A stretch of DNA of 64,000 nt from Curtobacterium sp. ISL-83 (GTDB taxonomy: Bacteria; Actinomycetota; Actinomycetes; Actinomycetales; Microbacteriaceae), in assembly GCF_018613895.1 (NCBI RefSeq), contig NZ_JAGGPH010000015.1, positions 1 through 64,000 of the forward strand, written 5' to 3'. Below, piece by piece: positions 43,161-51,795 of this stretch (the first letter of the stretch is position 1; each line of letters begins with the position of its first letter). Position numbers and translations under genes: made by a program. The notes under the pieces were generated by a model. The model was not told where the DNA came from, searched no databases, and saw nothing but the letters and a program-made list of their open reading frames with translations.

Positions 43161-44098
43161 CCGAGCGGCTCGACACCGTAGCTGGTGACCACCGCCCGCA
43201 GCTCGTCCAGGTACGTCTGCGCCTGCACGGTGAGGGGCACCGAGGCGTGCGCGATCCAGCCGATCTCGATGCGCTCGTCGACGTCGAGGGGGATCGCGAC
43301 GATCTCGGGATCGAGGTCGTCGCTGATGAGACCCGTCGAGATCGTGTAGCCGCCGAGGCCGATCATGAGGTTGAAGATCGTCGCCCGGTCCGAGACGCGG
43401 ATCTCCCGCTTGCTGGACATCGTCGACAGGATCTCCTCGGCCAAGTAGAAGGAGTTGTTCGCGCCCTGGTCGAAAGTGAGCCGAGGGAGGTCTTCGAGGT
43501 CGGCGAGGGTCGCACGTTCCCGTGACGCGAGCGGGCTCCGCCGGGCCACGAAGATGTGCGGTTGGGCGACGAACAGCGGCGTGAACACGACCCCGGCATC
43601 CCGCAGCAACTTCCCGAGGACCTGCCGGTTGAAGTCGTTGCGGTACAGGATGCCCACCTCGCTCCGCAGCGTCCGGACGTCCTCGATGATGTCCCAGGTG
43701 CGCGTCTCACGGAGCGAGAACTCGTACTCGTCCGCCGCCGCTCCTTCCACCATCCGGACGAAGGCCTCCACCGCGAACGAGTAGTGCTGCGCGGACACCC
43801 CGAGCAGTCGGCGGGACGGCTGCCCCCCGACGTAGCGCTGCTCGAGGAGGGAGACCTGCTCGACGACCTGTCGCGCGTACCCGAGGAACTCGACGCCGTC
43901 GACGGTGAGCACGACCCCCCGTGCCGATCGGGTGAAGAGCGGCCGACCGATCCGCGCCTCCAGGTCCTTCATCGCCGCGGACAGGGTGGGTTGCGCGACG
44001 TAGAGCAGATCGGCCGCTGCGCTGATGGAGCCCTCTGACGCGACCTCGATGAAGTACCGGAGCTGCTGCAGCGTGATGTCGTTCGAGACTCGGGCCAT
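43157..44098 (-). CDS. LysR family transcriptional regulator, probable mesXD regulator
   Basis: A 313-residue LysR regulator. The winged helix is LQQLRYFIEVASEGSISAAA to LLYVAQPTLSAAMKDLEARI, followed by an effector-binding domain (HIFVARRSPLASRE; DQGANNSFYLAEE). It is divergent from the DUF1852/methionine-synthase pair and has a CTAT-N8-ATAG palindrome in the spacer. It likely senses methionine or homocysteine status. Start ATG 44098. Confidence 0.9.
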   Translation of the reverse strand: MARVSNDITLQQLRYFIEVASEGSISAAADLLYVAQPTLSAAMKDLEARIGRPLFTRSARGVVLTVDGVEFLGYARQVVEQVSLLEQRYVGGQPSRRLLGVSAQHYSFAVEAFVRMVEGAAADEYEFSLRETRTWDIIEDVRTLRSEVGILYRNDFNRQVLGKLLRDAGVVFTPLFVAQPHIFVARRSPLASRERATLADLEDLPRLTFDQGANNSFYLAEEILSTMSSKREIRVSDRATIFNLMIGLGGYTISTGLISDDLDPEIVAIPLDVDERIEIGWIAHASVPLTVQAQTYLDELRAVVTSYGVEPLG

Positions 44099-44107
44099 AG
44101 CGTGAGG

Positions 44108-44123
44108 CTATACCTGCGCATAG
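44108..44123. promoter_or_regulatory. LysR-type binding site
   Basis: ctatacctgcgcatag, arms CTAT/ATAG with 8 bases between, lies ten bases before the LysR start and about 95 before the mesX start. It has the interrupted dyad typical of LysR boxes. Binding is inferred. Confidence 0.5.
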
Positions 44124-44217
44124 TGATTCCGGATTACCCGATGACCCCGTTGTCACGTCATGATCGAGGGACACCTTCCACAGTGCCTCCGGGCGCTCGA
44201 CGTACGGACTGCCGACC

Positions 44218-45201
44218 ATGGCGAACGATCTCACCTTCAGCATCACCAGGACCCGGTTCGACGAGGACTACTCCCCGTCGGACAGCTCCCGGCTGACCAC
44301 GAACTTCGCCAACCTCGCGCGCGGCGAGCACCGCCAGCAGAACCTCCGCAGCGCGCTCGCGATGATCGACCGTCGGTGCAACGAGCTCGCATCCGCCGGC
44401 AACCCGGACGGCGACCGGTACCGCGTCGAGCTCGACATCGTCTCGGTCACGGCGCACTTCGTCGACGAAGGCACGGTCGGTGCGTTCCCGCTGCTCGAGA
44501 TGCTCGACGTCACGATCCTCGATCAGCACACCGGGGAACGCCACCAGGGGATCCTGGGCAACAACTTCTCCTCGTACCTGCGTGACTACGACTTCGCCGT
44601 CCTGCTGCCGTCCGTCAAGGAGGACTCGGGGATCCCCGACGACTTCGGCCAGCTCCACGGCCAGCTCTTCCAGCGCTTCCTGGAGTCGGATGCCTTCCGC
44701 TCGCAGTTCGATGCCGAGCCCGTCGTCTGCATCAGCGTCTCCACGAGCCAGACGTACCAGCAGGCGGGGACCGTCCACTCGGTCCTCGGTGCCGAGTACC
44801 AGCACGAGCACTCCTCGCTGACCGACGACTACTTCGGCCGGATGGGCATGCAGGTCCGCTACTTCATGCCCCGGGGCGGGAAGGCGCCACTCGCGTTCTA
44901 CACGCGCGGCGATCTCCTGAACGACTACTCGGACCTCCAGCTCATCGGCACGATCAGCACCATGGAGACGTTCCAGAAGATCTACCGCCCGGAGATCTAC
45001 AACGCGAACACGGCCGCTCCGAGCACGTACCGTCCGAGCCTCCAGCACACGGACTACACGACGCCCGACGTCTCGTACGACCGGGAGGAGCGCAGCCGCC
45101 TCGCGATCACCCAGGGCCGGTACACCGAGGAGCACCTCGTGAAGCCGCACCGAGCACTCCTCGAGCGGTGGGCCACCGACGCCGCCGTCCCGACCCGTTG
45201 A
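44218..45201 (+). CDS. mesX: DUF1852 protein, accessory factor of MesD methionine synthase
   Basis: A 327-residue soluble protein. The DUF1852 features include FSITRTRFDEDYSPSDSSR, RVELDIVSVTAHF, VCISVSTSQTYQQ and YRPEIYNANTAAPSTYRP. In Acinetobacter-type systems the DUF1852 protein (MesX) is needed for methionine synthesis by MesD (from memory of published work). Start ATG 44218, and the methionine-synthase gene follows after 31 bases in the same direction, as in other mesX-mesD operons. Confidence 0.88.
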   Translation: MANDLTFSITRTRFDEDYSPSDSSRLTTNFANLARGEHRQQNLRSALAMIDRRCNELASAGNPDGDRYRVELDIVSVTAHFVDEGTVGAFPLLEMLDVTILDQHTGERHQGILGNNFSSYLRDYDFAVLLPSVKEDSGIPDDFGQLHGQLFQRFLESDAFRSQFDAEPVVCISVSTSQTYQQAGTVHSVLGAEYQHEHSSLTDDYFGRMGMQVRYFMPRGGKAPLAFYTRGDLLNDYSDLQLIGTISTMETFQKIYRPEIYNANTAAPSTYRPSLQHTDYTTPDVSYDREERSRLAITQGRYTEEHLVKPHRALLERWATDAAVPTR

Positions 45202-45232
45202 CCTCCATCCCACCCGACAGGACCACATCCGC

Positions 45233-46282
45233 ATGAGCACTCTCCTGCCCACCTCGATCGTCGGCAGCCTGCCGAAACCGTCCTGGCTCGCCGAGCCCGA
45301 GCGGCTCTGGTCTCCCTGGCTGCTTGAAGGAGCCGCGCTGACCGAGGGCAAGCAGGACGCACTCCGGGCCGCGGTCCACGAGCAGGAGCGCCACGGCATC
45401 GACATCGTCAGCGACGGCGAGCAGACCCGCCAGCACTTCGTCACGACGTTCATCGAGCACCTCGACGGTGTCGACCTCGAGCGCAAGGAGACCGTCCGGA
45501 TCCGTGACCGGTACGACGCGGCCGTCCCGACCGTCGTCGGTGCCGTGAGCCGTCGTCAGCCGGTCTTCGTCGAGGACGCTGCGTTCCTCAGGGCGCAGAC
45601 CGACCGGCCGATCAAGTGGGCGCTCCCCGGCCCGATGACCATGATCGACACGCTCTCGGACCAGCACTACAAGAGCCGCGAGAAGCTGGCGTGGGAGTTC
45701 GCGACGATCCTCAACCAGGAAGCCCGGGAGCTCGAAGCGGCCGGCGTCGACATCATCCAGTTCGACGAGCCCGCGTTCACCGTGTTCCACGACGAGGTAC
45801 AGGACTGGGGCGTCGCCGCACTCGAACGCGCCGCCGAGGGTCTGCGCGCCGAGACCGTCGTGCACATCTGTTACGGCTACGGGATCGAGGCCAACAACAA
45901 CTGGAAGGCGACCCTCGGGCCGGAGTGGCGGCAGTACGAGCAGTCGTTCCCGCTGCTGCAGCAGTCGTCGATCGACATCATCTCGTTGGAGAGCATCCAC
46001 TCCAAGGTCCCGCTCGAGCTCGTCGAACTCATCCGCGGGAAGAAGGTCATGCTCGGGGCGATCGACGTCGCGACCGAGACCGTGGAGACGCCGGAGGAGG
46101 TCGCGGAGGTGCTCCGTCGTGCGCTCGAGTTCGTCGACGCCGACAAGCTCATCCCGAGCTCCAACTGCGGGATGGCGCCGCTCGCGCGGGGTGCGGCGCT
46201 CTCGAAGCTCGGCGCTCTCTCCGCTGGCGCGGACATCGTCCGAGCAGAGCTCGTCGGCGCGGCCGCCCCGTCAGGACGCTAG
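45233..46282 (+). CDS. mesD: MesD-type core methionine synthase (MetE C-terminal domain only)
   Basis: A 349-residue protein equal to the catalytic half of MetE. The zinc ligands are all present: H211 and C213 in VVHICYGYG, E253 in SLESIHSK, and C312 in SSNCGMAPL. It has no N-terminal MetE half, so it does not use methyl-tetrahydrofolate the classical way; MesD enzymes are folate-independent and need MesX and oxygen. ATG 45233 is preceded by a weak site. Context with DUF1852 makes the assignment firm. Confidence 0.9.
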   Translation: MSTLLPTSIVGSLPKPSWLAEPERLWSPWLLEGAALTEGKQDALRAAVHEQERHGIDIVSDGEQTRQHFVTTFIEHLDGVDLERKETVRIRDRYDAAVPTVVGAVSRRQPVFVEDAAFLRAQTDRPIKWALPGPMTMIDTLSDQHYKSREKLAWEFATILNQEARELEAAGVDIIQFDEPAFTVFHDEVQDWGVAALERAAEGLRAETVVHICYGYGIEANNNWKATLGPEWRQYEQSFPLLQQSSIDIISLESIHSKVPLELVELIRGKKVMLGAIDVATETVETPEEVAEVLRRALEFVDADKLIPSSNCGMAPLARGAALSKLGALSAGADIVRAELVGAAAPSGR

Positions 46283-46377
46283 TCACCCCAGCTCATTGCG
46301 TCGGCGGTGTGCTCGGCTCTCGATCCTGCCTGGAGGCACGGCTGCCGTCCGACCGACAGGTCGCGTTGGTACTGGTG

Positions 46378-47278
46378 TCACCCCTCTCCTCGAGCACGAA
46401 CCCGGATTCGACCTGTGCTCGCGATGACGATCGTTGCGAACAGCGCTGCGACGATCCAGGTCCCGACGCCGAGCGGGCCCGCGAGCGCGAGGTCAGGCGG
46501 GGACTCGGCGGACGAGAACAGCAGCACGAGACCACCCGTGCCCGAGAACGGCGGGCCACACTGAGCCGTTCCAGATCCGGAGCCAGCCGAGGATCGTCCC
46601 GAAGGCCGTCGCTCCGACGATCATCAAGAAGACACCGAACACATCTGGACGATCGAAGTTGTAGCCCAGCAAGATGATCGGGCTGTGCCAGACGCCCCAC
46701 ACGACGCCGGTGATCAGCACTGCCGGCCAGTCGCCGAGAGGCCGGAGCGCCGGGAGGAGAAAACCCCGCCACCCGACTTCCTCACCGAACGCGAGTAGCC
46801 CGTTCAGCACTGCGGCGATGGGGATCGACGCGACCTGCACGAGGACGAGCACACCGGTCGGCGCGATGTCCCGCGCTTCTTCGGGGAGCATCGCGGCGTA
46901 CCCGCTGAACGTGTCGAGGTCGAGGCGGACGAGACGCAGGAGCGCGGCGACTGCGATGCCGGCAACGACGACGAGTGGTAGCAGAACGATCGCGCCGAGC
47001 GAGAAGCGCACCAGCTTTCCGACGGGTCGCAGAGGGACGACGCCGAGCTGCCCGAGAGCCTGACGCACGGGAACACGTTGCTGCAGCAGCACGACGATCG
47101 CCGCTGCTCCGCAGGGTGTGAGCATCATCGTTGGCAGAACCCACAACGCATGTGCGGACGCCAAGCCTGCCGGATCGATCCGCAGAGGGAGACAGGCGAG
47201 CCAGCCGAAAGCGCAGGCCAGAACCGTGAAGGTCAGGACTGGCCTCCAGCGGACCGTCACACCGTCAACGCGAAGCAT
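46378..47278 (-). pseudogene. CPBP family intramembrane protease with C-terminal frameshift
   Basis: The first 240 residues look intact: six or seven helices, the motif GEEVGWRGFLLPAL, WHSPIIL and the start of the last site AVLGHGW. Right there the frame runs into an early stop (46493). The next frame continues with a plausible final helix region, GLVLLFSSAESPPDLALAGP to VGTWIVAALFATIVIAS, and stops at 46378. The join lacks several residues, so a small non-triplet deletion near 46550 is likely. GTG/ATG start at 47278. The metal motifs are largely kept, so partial function cannot be excluded. Confidence 0.65.
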
Positions 47279-47600
47279 GAGGCGCCTTCCGGACTGCTCC
47301 GTGCGCGGCTGCCACGCTCCACAGACCTCCGGCCAGCAGGACCGCAGCGCAGAGGACCACCGCGGACACGCTGTTCGTTCGGCCCGTCGCGGCGGCGACC
47401 GTGCCGAGAACCACTACGGCGCCGGCAGCAACACTGGCCGGTAGGACGGCAGCTTGGTGTCCTCGGCGCCACGCTGCCGCGTCTCGCATGGTCGCTCTCG
47501 TGCGGACACCGACGAATGAATTCCGACCGACGACACCGCGTGCCGGCAAGACAACGGAGACCGCGGTCAACACGGCGGCAACCATCTCGACGAAGATCAT
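47265..47600 (-). CDS. SdpI family immunity-like membrane protein
   Basis: A 111-residue protein with three helices. RNSFVGVRTRATMRDAAAW followed by GHQAA is the SdpI-type motif between helices 1 and 2. SdpI gives Bacillus immunity to its own toxin SdpC and can act in signalling; homologues are common beside bacteriocin genes. ATG 47600. Its end overlaps the CPBP start by 14 bases, so the two are co-translated, a common pairing in immunity operons. Confidence 0.8.
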   Translation of the reverse strand: MIFVEMVAAVLTAVSVVLPARGVVGRNSFVGVRTRATMRDAAAWRRGHQAAVLPASVAAGAVVVLGTVAAATGRTNSVSAVVLCAAVLLAGGLWSVAAAHGAVRKAPHASR

Positions 47601-47636
47601 TCTCTTTCCCTTTCTCAGATCGGCCGGGCCGAAAGT

Positions 47637-48497
47637 TCATCGGTCGCACGACCCCCGCACTTCCTGTTGGATAAGCGCCACCGCGATCGCGTCGGCCACG
47701 CGTGGAGCCTTTGCGAGTGTGTGGACCGCGGCAGTGACTCCGGCCGCGTTGGCGATGACCGCCCCCGCCGCTCGGACCTCTCCGTTGATCCAGGTCGATG
47801 CCCCCTCGCGCTGCCAGCTCACGGTGCGAACGGGTTCGGCTCCAGGCTCGAGCGCCCAGTCGGCGTATCGACACAGATCGTCGAACGTGGACCAGACGCC
47901 GCCTGCCGCCGCGAACGACGACTCCCCGAGCGCCCACGGCCTGATCGCACGACCGAAGAGCTTCGGCACCACGCGCTCTTCTCGCGCAGGCACGAGCGCC
48001 GCAGAGGTGATGCCCGCCGGCTCGAGGACCTGTTGACGCACGGCGTCGAACCAATCGCCTCGCACCTCGTCGAGCACAGCGCCGAGGAGCGCGTACCCGA
48101 GGTTCGAGTAGACGAACCGGCCGCGGGCCGTGACCGGTATCGCGGCTGCCAGCTCGAGAGGAACACCGACGGCCCTTCGGTACGGGTCGCCGAACAGGCC
48201 GTCACGCATCGTGGGCAGAAGTCGCGGCAGCCCGGAAGTGTGGTGGACCAGGTCCGCGACGGTCATCTCGTCGTCGGGCACACCGGGGAGGTAGTGCACG
48301 ACCGGCCGCTCGACCTCGAGGGTGAGACAAGCCGTCGTGCCCACGACTCCCTTCGTGATGCTCCCCCACTCGAGTATCGAAGAGGTAGCGTACGGCCCGC
48401 GAGGCTCACGGACGGTTCGCCAGCCGTCGCCTGCGCGAAGGCTGGCTCGCCAATGTCCAGATGTCGTCCGTGCATCTCGCACGACGGCTCCGTCCAC
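47637..48497 (-). CDS. Serine hydrolase, beta-lactamase/esterase class C-like
   Basis: A 286-residue protein of the penicillin-binding/beta-lactamase superfamily: SITK in LEWGSITKGVVG is the SxxK nucleophile, YSNLGYALLG the YxN motif, and HHTSGLPRLLP the usual mid-domain stretch. The third KTG/HxG motif is not clear; the equivalent reads INGEVRAAG. No signal peptide, so it is cytosolic or the start is further upstream. GTG 48497 shares one base with the PLDc_N stop, indicating tight coupling. Substrate unknown. Confidence 0.8.
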   Translation of the reverse strand: MDGAVVRDARTTSGHWRASLRAGDGWRTVREPRGPYATSSILEWGSITKGVVGTTACLTLEVERPVVHYLPGVPDDEMTVADLVHHTSGLPRLLPTMRDGLFGDPYRRAVGVPLELAAAIPVTARGRFVYSNLGYALLGAVLDEVRGDWFDAVRQQVLEPAGITSAALVPAREERVVPKLFGRAIRPWALGESSFAAAGGVWSTFDDLCRYADWALEPGAEPVRTVSWQREGASTWINGEVRAAGAVIANAAGVTAAVHTLAKAPRVADAIAVALIQQEVRGSCDR

Positions 48498-48736
48498 TAC
48501 GAGCCGAAGCCGTCATCGTTGGGCTCGATCGATCGTTCGCGCTGCCGTGCTGCGAACCACGTTGCCGGCCCCATGATGGGGATGAAGAGGACGACGACCG
48601 TCCATGCGAGCAGACGGCGGCCAGAAGTCGAACTGGATTGGATCAGCGACAAGAACGCTGCGAGTGCGACCAACAGCGCAACAACGGACACGGTCATCAG
48701 CACTCCGTCGAGCGCTGTCGGAACGAGTGGATTCAT
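48497..48736 (-). CDS. PLDc_N domain small membrane protein
   Basis: A 79-residue protein with two helices. The second half, RRLLAWTVVVLFIPIMGPAT, is the PLDc_N (phospholipase D nuclease N-terminal) motif used by short membrane proteins, such as YxlE, that often accompany toxin or stress genes. ATG 48736 (MNPLVPTALD). It overlaps the hydrolase gene by one base and lies 31 bases after the secreted-protein gene. Confidence 0.75.
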   Translation of the reverse strand: MNPLVPTALDGVLMTVSVVALLVALAAFLSLIQSSSTSGRRLLAWTVVVLFIPIMGPATWFAARQRERSIEPNDDGFGS

Positions 48737-48767
48737 CGTGTACTTCTCCGCCCGGGCATCATCTCGT

Positions 48768-49517
48768 TCACTCCCAGCGGTTGTACGTGATCGCGCCGTT
48801 TCCCTTGGCGCTGAGCCGCTGGACCGCGGAGTACGTGCTCCACGCGACCGTTCCCCATTGGGTAGGCACGCCACGCTTCACGACGACCTTGCACTTCGCG
48901 GTGGCCTGTCCTCCGCTGATGTAGCCGCTGCTCTTGGAGGTCGTCACCTGAGTGAACGGCTGGACGTTCCTGACCACCGTGCACGAGTAACCGAGCATCT
49001 TCCTCGCGGTAGTGCCGCTGTACTCGTACGACATCGAGACCTTCGTCTCGGTGAGCCTGATTCCAGCGAAGGCGAACCACTGCGTACCCCAGGACGACCG
49101 CGATGCCGCCCTCGTCCCGATCCCGAGGCCATCTTCGTTTTGCACGGCCCCCGACGGCTCCACCTCTCCCCACTCGAAGTCCCCGCTCGTGCGAACGGTC
49201 TCGGGGCCAAGCACCCTCTCGTCGGAGGCGGCAGTTGCGGCAGACGCAACAGCCGGATCCAAGAAGTACGAGGCGAGCTCGTGCCGTTGTTCACCGCTGA
49301 GGTGGTCGAAGGCCGCGACGTCCGACGAGGCTCCGGAAGCAACGAGGTCGGCTCGGATGGCCGACAACACTGCGGACGGCGTTCGCGGAGCGGCAACGTT
49401 GCTGGCGGCGGGCGGGGCGGCCGCGGCGCTGGCTGGTGCGGTACCAATCATGGAGGTGGCAACGACGGCGCACACTGCGCCGATCGAGACAATCCGTCCG
49501 TAGGTCGGCTGCTTCAT
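48768..49517 (-). CDS. Secreted protein, candidate antimicrobial/toxin precursor
   Basis: A 249-residue protein with a clear signal peptide (hydrophobic core SIGAVCAVVATSMIG, cleavage after APASA). A helical stretch with LSGEQRHELASYFLDP follows, then a beta-rich C-terminal domain of about 140 residues with two Cys (GYSCTVV, AKCKVVV) that may form a disulfide. No named family is recognised. It is first in an operon with PLDc_N, hydrolase, SdpI and CPBP genes, which suggests a secreted peptide or toxin with immunity functions, by analogy to SDP systems. ATG 49517 has GAAGG upstream. Confidence 0.65.
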   Translation of the reverse strand: MKQPTYGRIVSIGAVCAVVATSMIGTAPASAAAAPPAASNVAAPRTPSAVLSAIRADLVASGASSDVAAFDHLSGEQRHELASYFLDPAVASAATAASDERVLGPETVRTSGDFEWGEVEPSGAVQNEDGLGIGTRAASRSSWGTQWFAFAGIRLTETKVSMSYEYSGTTARKMLGYSCTVVRNVQPFTQVTTSKSSGYISGGQATAKCKVVVKRGVPTQWGTVAWSTYSAVQRLSAKGNGAITYNRWE

Positions 49518-49831
49518 GAACCTTCCCCTCACTCTCCGGCCCCAACGCCGGGTCTCGTGGTCGGCAGCGTGCTGACAGTGAGCAGTCAACTCGTCGATAC
49601 ATCAGATACGCAACATTAGACGCGGGCCGCGCGTGTCGCCCAGGCTCGGCGAGAGAGCGTGCGGCCGTGCGCCGGGCATCGCCCGAGGGATGACAATGCT
49701 CGACATGCTTCAGCGCGAGAAGTTGGCGGAAGCTGCCTCCCCGTGACCGCCTGTCGCGATGCGCTTCCCCGCAGTCCGCCAGCCGCGTACAGTCCCAGCC
49801 AACGCACCACTGGCGGAAGATGGGGGACGCG
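49518..49831. other. Spacer between divergent secreted-protein genes
   Basis: A 314-base spacer. No supportable gene is seen; short open frames are shadows. It must hold the promoters of both divergent genes. An AT-richer patch (gatacatcagatacgcaac, 49597-49615) is the most promoter-like part. No clear palindrome was noticed. Confidence 0.4.
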
Positions 49832-50821
49832 ATGCGACTGATCACGGGGACGACACTGGTCGTCGCACTGGCAGCGGGAGCGCTGATCGGTCTCGCGCCA
49901 CCAGCGACCGCGGCCGGATCGGGAACGATCACCGTGCAGCTCACGACGCTGGACGGCACCGCGATCCGGCTGGCGGACGTCGAACTCGCAGCGATCGGCG
50001 CTGACGCGGTCGTCGGGAACGCCACCACCGACGGCGACGGCACCGCGACGTTCACCGGCATCCCCGCGCCCGACACCGTCACGGTGGCGACACGGCAGCT
50101 CCCGCCGCACGGCGACGAGACCTACACCCCCGGGCTCCGCTCGGACATCGAAGTCCGCAGTGGTTCGACGGTCTCGGTCACCCTGCCGCTCGTGATCGGC
50201 GCCACCGTGCAGGGCGAGGTGGTCGGCCCAACGGGACCCGCCGCAGGACGACTCATGTACGCATGGAACGAGGACACATCGCAGGTGTTCCGGACGACCT
50301 CGGACAGCACGGGCCAGTACCAGTTCGTCGGACTCAGCACCGGGAAGTACCGCATCGAGGCGTACGCTAGCGGAACTGCGTCGCCCGCGGTCTGGAAGAC
50401 CCGGGTGTACCAGCAGCGCGGGACGCTCCCGGCTTCGCAGGTGACGTTGTCGCGGCATTACGCGCACAACGATTACGACCTGACCGTCTACGCCGCCTCG
50501 GCTTCCCGCAACCCGTCGGGACAACTCAGTGGTGCGAGCGTCACCGTGACGAACGCGGCGACCGGAGCATCGTTCTCCACCCGGTTCTCCACGCTGCTCG
50601 ACAACGAACAGACGGCGCAGTTTCAGATCCCGTCCGGGCAGTACTTGGTGGAGCTCCGCACGGCAGCGACATCCGCCACGCCCGCACAGGTGCTGTGGCT
50701 CGCACGACCCGGTGGCGTCTACCGATACGTCACCGACCGAGCACAGGCCGTCCCGGTGAAGGCCGTGTTCGGCGGTCACAACTTCTGGGGCGGGTCGTTC
50801 TCGGAGACAGCATCGCGCTGA
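49832..50821 (+). CDS. Secreted protein with carboxypeptidase-regulatory-like domains
   Basis: A 329-residue secreted protein. The signal peptide is RLITGTTLVVALAAGALIGL with cleavage near ATAAG. The mature part contains repeated beta-sandwich units: TTDGDGTATFTGIPAPDTV and TTSDSTGQYQFVGLSTGKYR are the transthyretin-like/carboxypeptidase-regulatory signature. Such domains occur in adhesins and wall proteins. No sorting signal at the C-terminus. ATG 49832 follows GGGGGA; ATG 49820 is possible. Exact role unknown. Confidence 0.8.
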   Translation: MRLITGTTLVVALAAGALIGLAPPATAAGSGTITVQLTTLDGTAIRLADVELAAIGADAVVGNATTDGDGTATFTGIPAPDTVTVATRQLPPHGDETYTPGLRSDIEVRSGSTVSVTLPLVIGATVQGEVVGPTGPAAGRLMYAWNEDTSQVFRTTSDSTGQYQFVGLSTGKYRIEAYASGTASPAVWKTRVYQQRGTLPASQVTLSRHYAHNDYDLTVYAASASRNPSGQLSGASVTVTNAATGASFSTRFSTLLDNEQTAQFQIPSGQYLVELRTAATSATPAQVLWLARPGGVYRYVTDRAQAVPVKAVFGGHNFWGGSFSETASR

Positions 50822-50897
50822 GTGCCCCGTGAAGCCCTCGGGCTCGCCTCACGACCCCTGACACAGACGGGTCAGCCCTGGAGCGTTGACTACTCAC

Positions 50898-51323
50898 ATG
50901 ATCACCAAGAGCAAGATTCACGAGGTCGAGAACGCGCCCGTCCGAGACCGCGACGGCGCGTCGGTCGGCAAGGTCGCGCAGGTGTTCCCCTCCGACGACG
51001 ACGGCAGCGCCGCGTTCGTCAGCGTCGCGACAGGGCTGCTCGGGAGTCACCACACGCTCGTCCCGGTCGAGGATGCCACGTTCGACGGCACGGACCTGCA
51101 CGTCGGGTACGCGAAGAGCGCGATCAAGGGCGCGCCCTCCCCCGGAGCAGGGAACACCTTGTCCGTCACCGAGGCGAGCGCCGTCCGCAAGCACTTCGGG
51201 CTGTCGCCCGCCGGCAAGGCGACCGGCGATATGGGCGACCCGCACGAGAACCTCGACCAGGCGGGCACCGGCCCGGCGGGCGCGGACGACACCGAGGGTG
51301 CGGGAACGACGCCACCTGCGTGA
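50898..51323 (+). CDS. PRC-barrel domain protein
   Basis: A 141-residue protein. NAPVRDRDGASVGKVAQVF and ATGLLGSHHTLVPVEDATFD are the PRC-barrel (photosynthetic reaction centre H-chain/RimM type) motif, followed by a region with SVTEASAVRKHFGLS and a disordered Gly/Asp-rich tail. Small PRC-barrel proteins of actinobacteria are stress-associated and of unknown mechanism. ATG 50898 is used; TTG 50886 is possible. Confidence 0.8.
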   Translation: MITKSKIHEVENAPVRDRDGASVGKVAQVFPSDDDGSAAFVSVATGLLGSHHTLVPVEDATFDGTDLHVGYAKSAIKGAPSPGAGNTLSVTEASAVRKHFGLSPAGKATGDMGDPHENLDQAGTGPAGADDTEGAGTTPPA

Positions 51324-51360
51324 GCGCTTCTGGGGCTCGCGCTGTCACGCCCGCTGGATA

Positions 51361-51389
51361 CGCGCCTCCAGACCCGGACTGGAGGCGCG
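51361..51389. terminator. Short palindrome between PRC-barrel and TetR remnant
   Basis: cgcgcctcca (51361-51370) pairs with tggaggcgcg (51380-51389) around a 9-base loop. A shortened member of the window-wide palindrome family at a convergent gene junction. Confidence 0.6.
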
Positions 51390-51447
51390 GCAGTCGTCCG
51401 CCCCGCCGGTCACGTCGGCGCAGTGTCACCCTGGAGCGTGACCACGC

Positions 51448-51795
51448 TCAGTCCCAGGGGCGGTCCGTGGTGCGGAGGTGTTCCTCGCCGAGCGGCGTGA
51501 TCGGCAGGGCAGCGAGGCTCGCGATCCCCACCTGCAGGAGCGCCGCGCGCGAGGTGCCGACGCGTCCGATTGCGCCCATCCCCTCGACGACCGCACAGAA
51601 GTAGGCGCCTAGCGCCGCCGCGGCGGCGGCGTCAGCCTCGACCTCGCCGGCCACCTGCGCATCGACGATGCAGGCCGTGCAGCCCGCGCGGATGGTGTCG
51701 AGGGCTTCGGGGAACGGTGGCGGCGATCTCGGGGTCACGGGCCGACCGCTCCATCGCCGCGCGAGCAGCAGCGAAGGTGTCACACGGCCCAGCAC
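51448..51795 (-). pseudogene. TetR-type regulator remnant (C-terminal part only)
   Basis: The visible frame ends as a TetR ligand domain: DTIRAGCTACIVDAQVAGEV, AALGAYFCAVVEGMGAIG and ALLQVGIASLAALPI. Upstream, another frame holds FAAARAAMERSARDPEIAAT, which should precede it, so there is a frameshift near 51720. The DNA-binding domain is missing; the sequence runs into the AT-richer island instead. Most simply, the gene was broken when the reverse-transcriptase module arrived. Confidence 0.65.
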
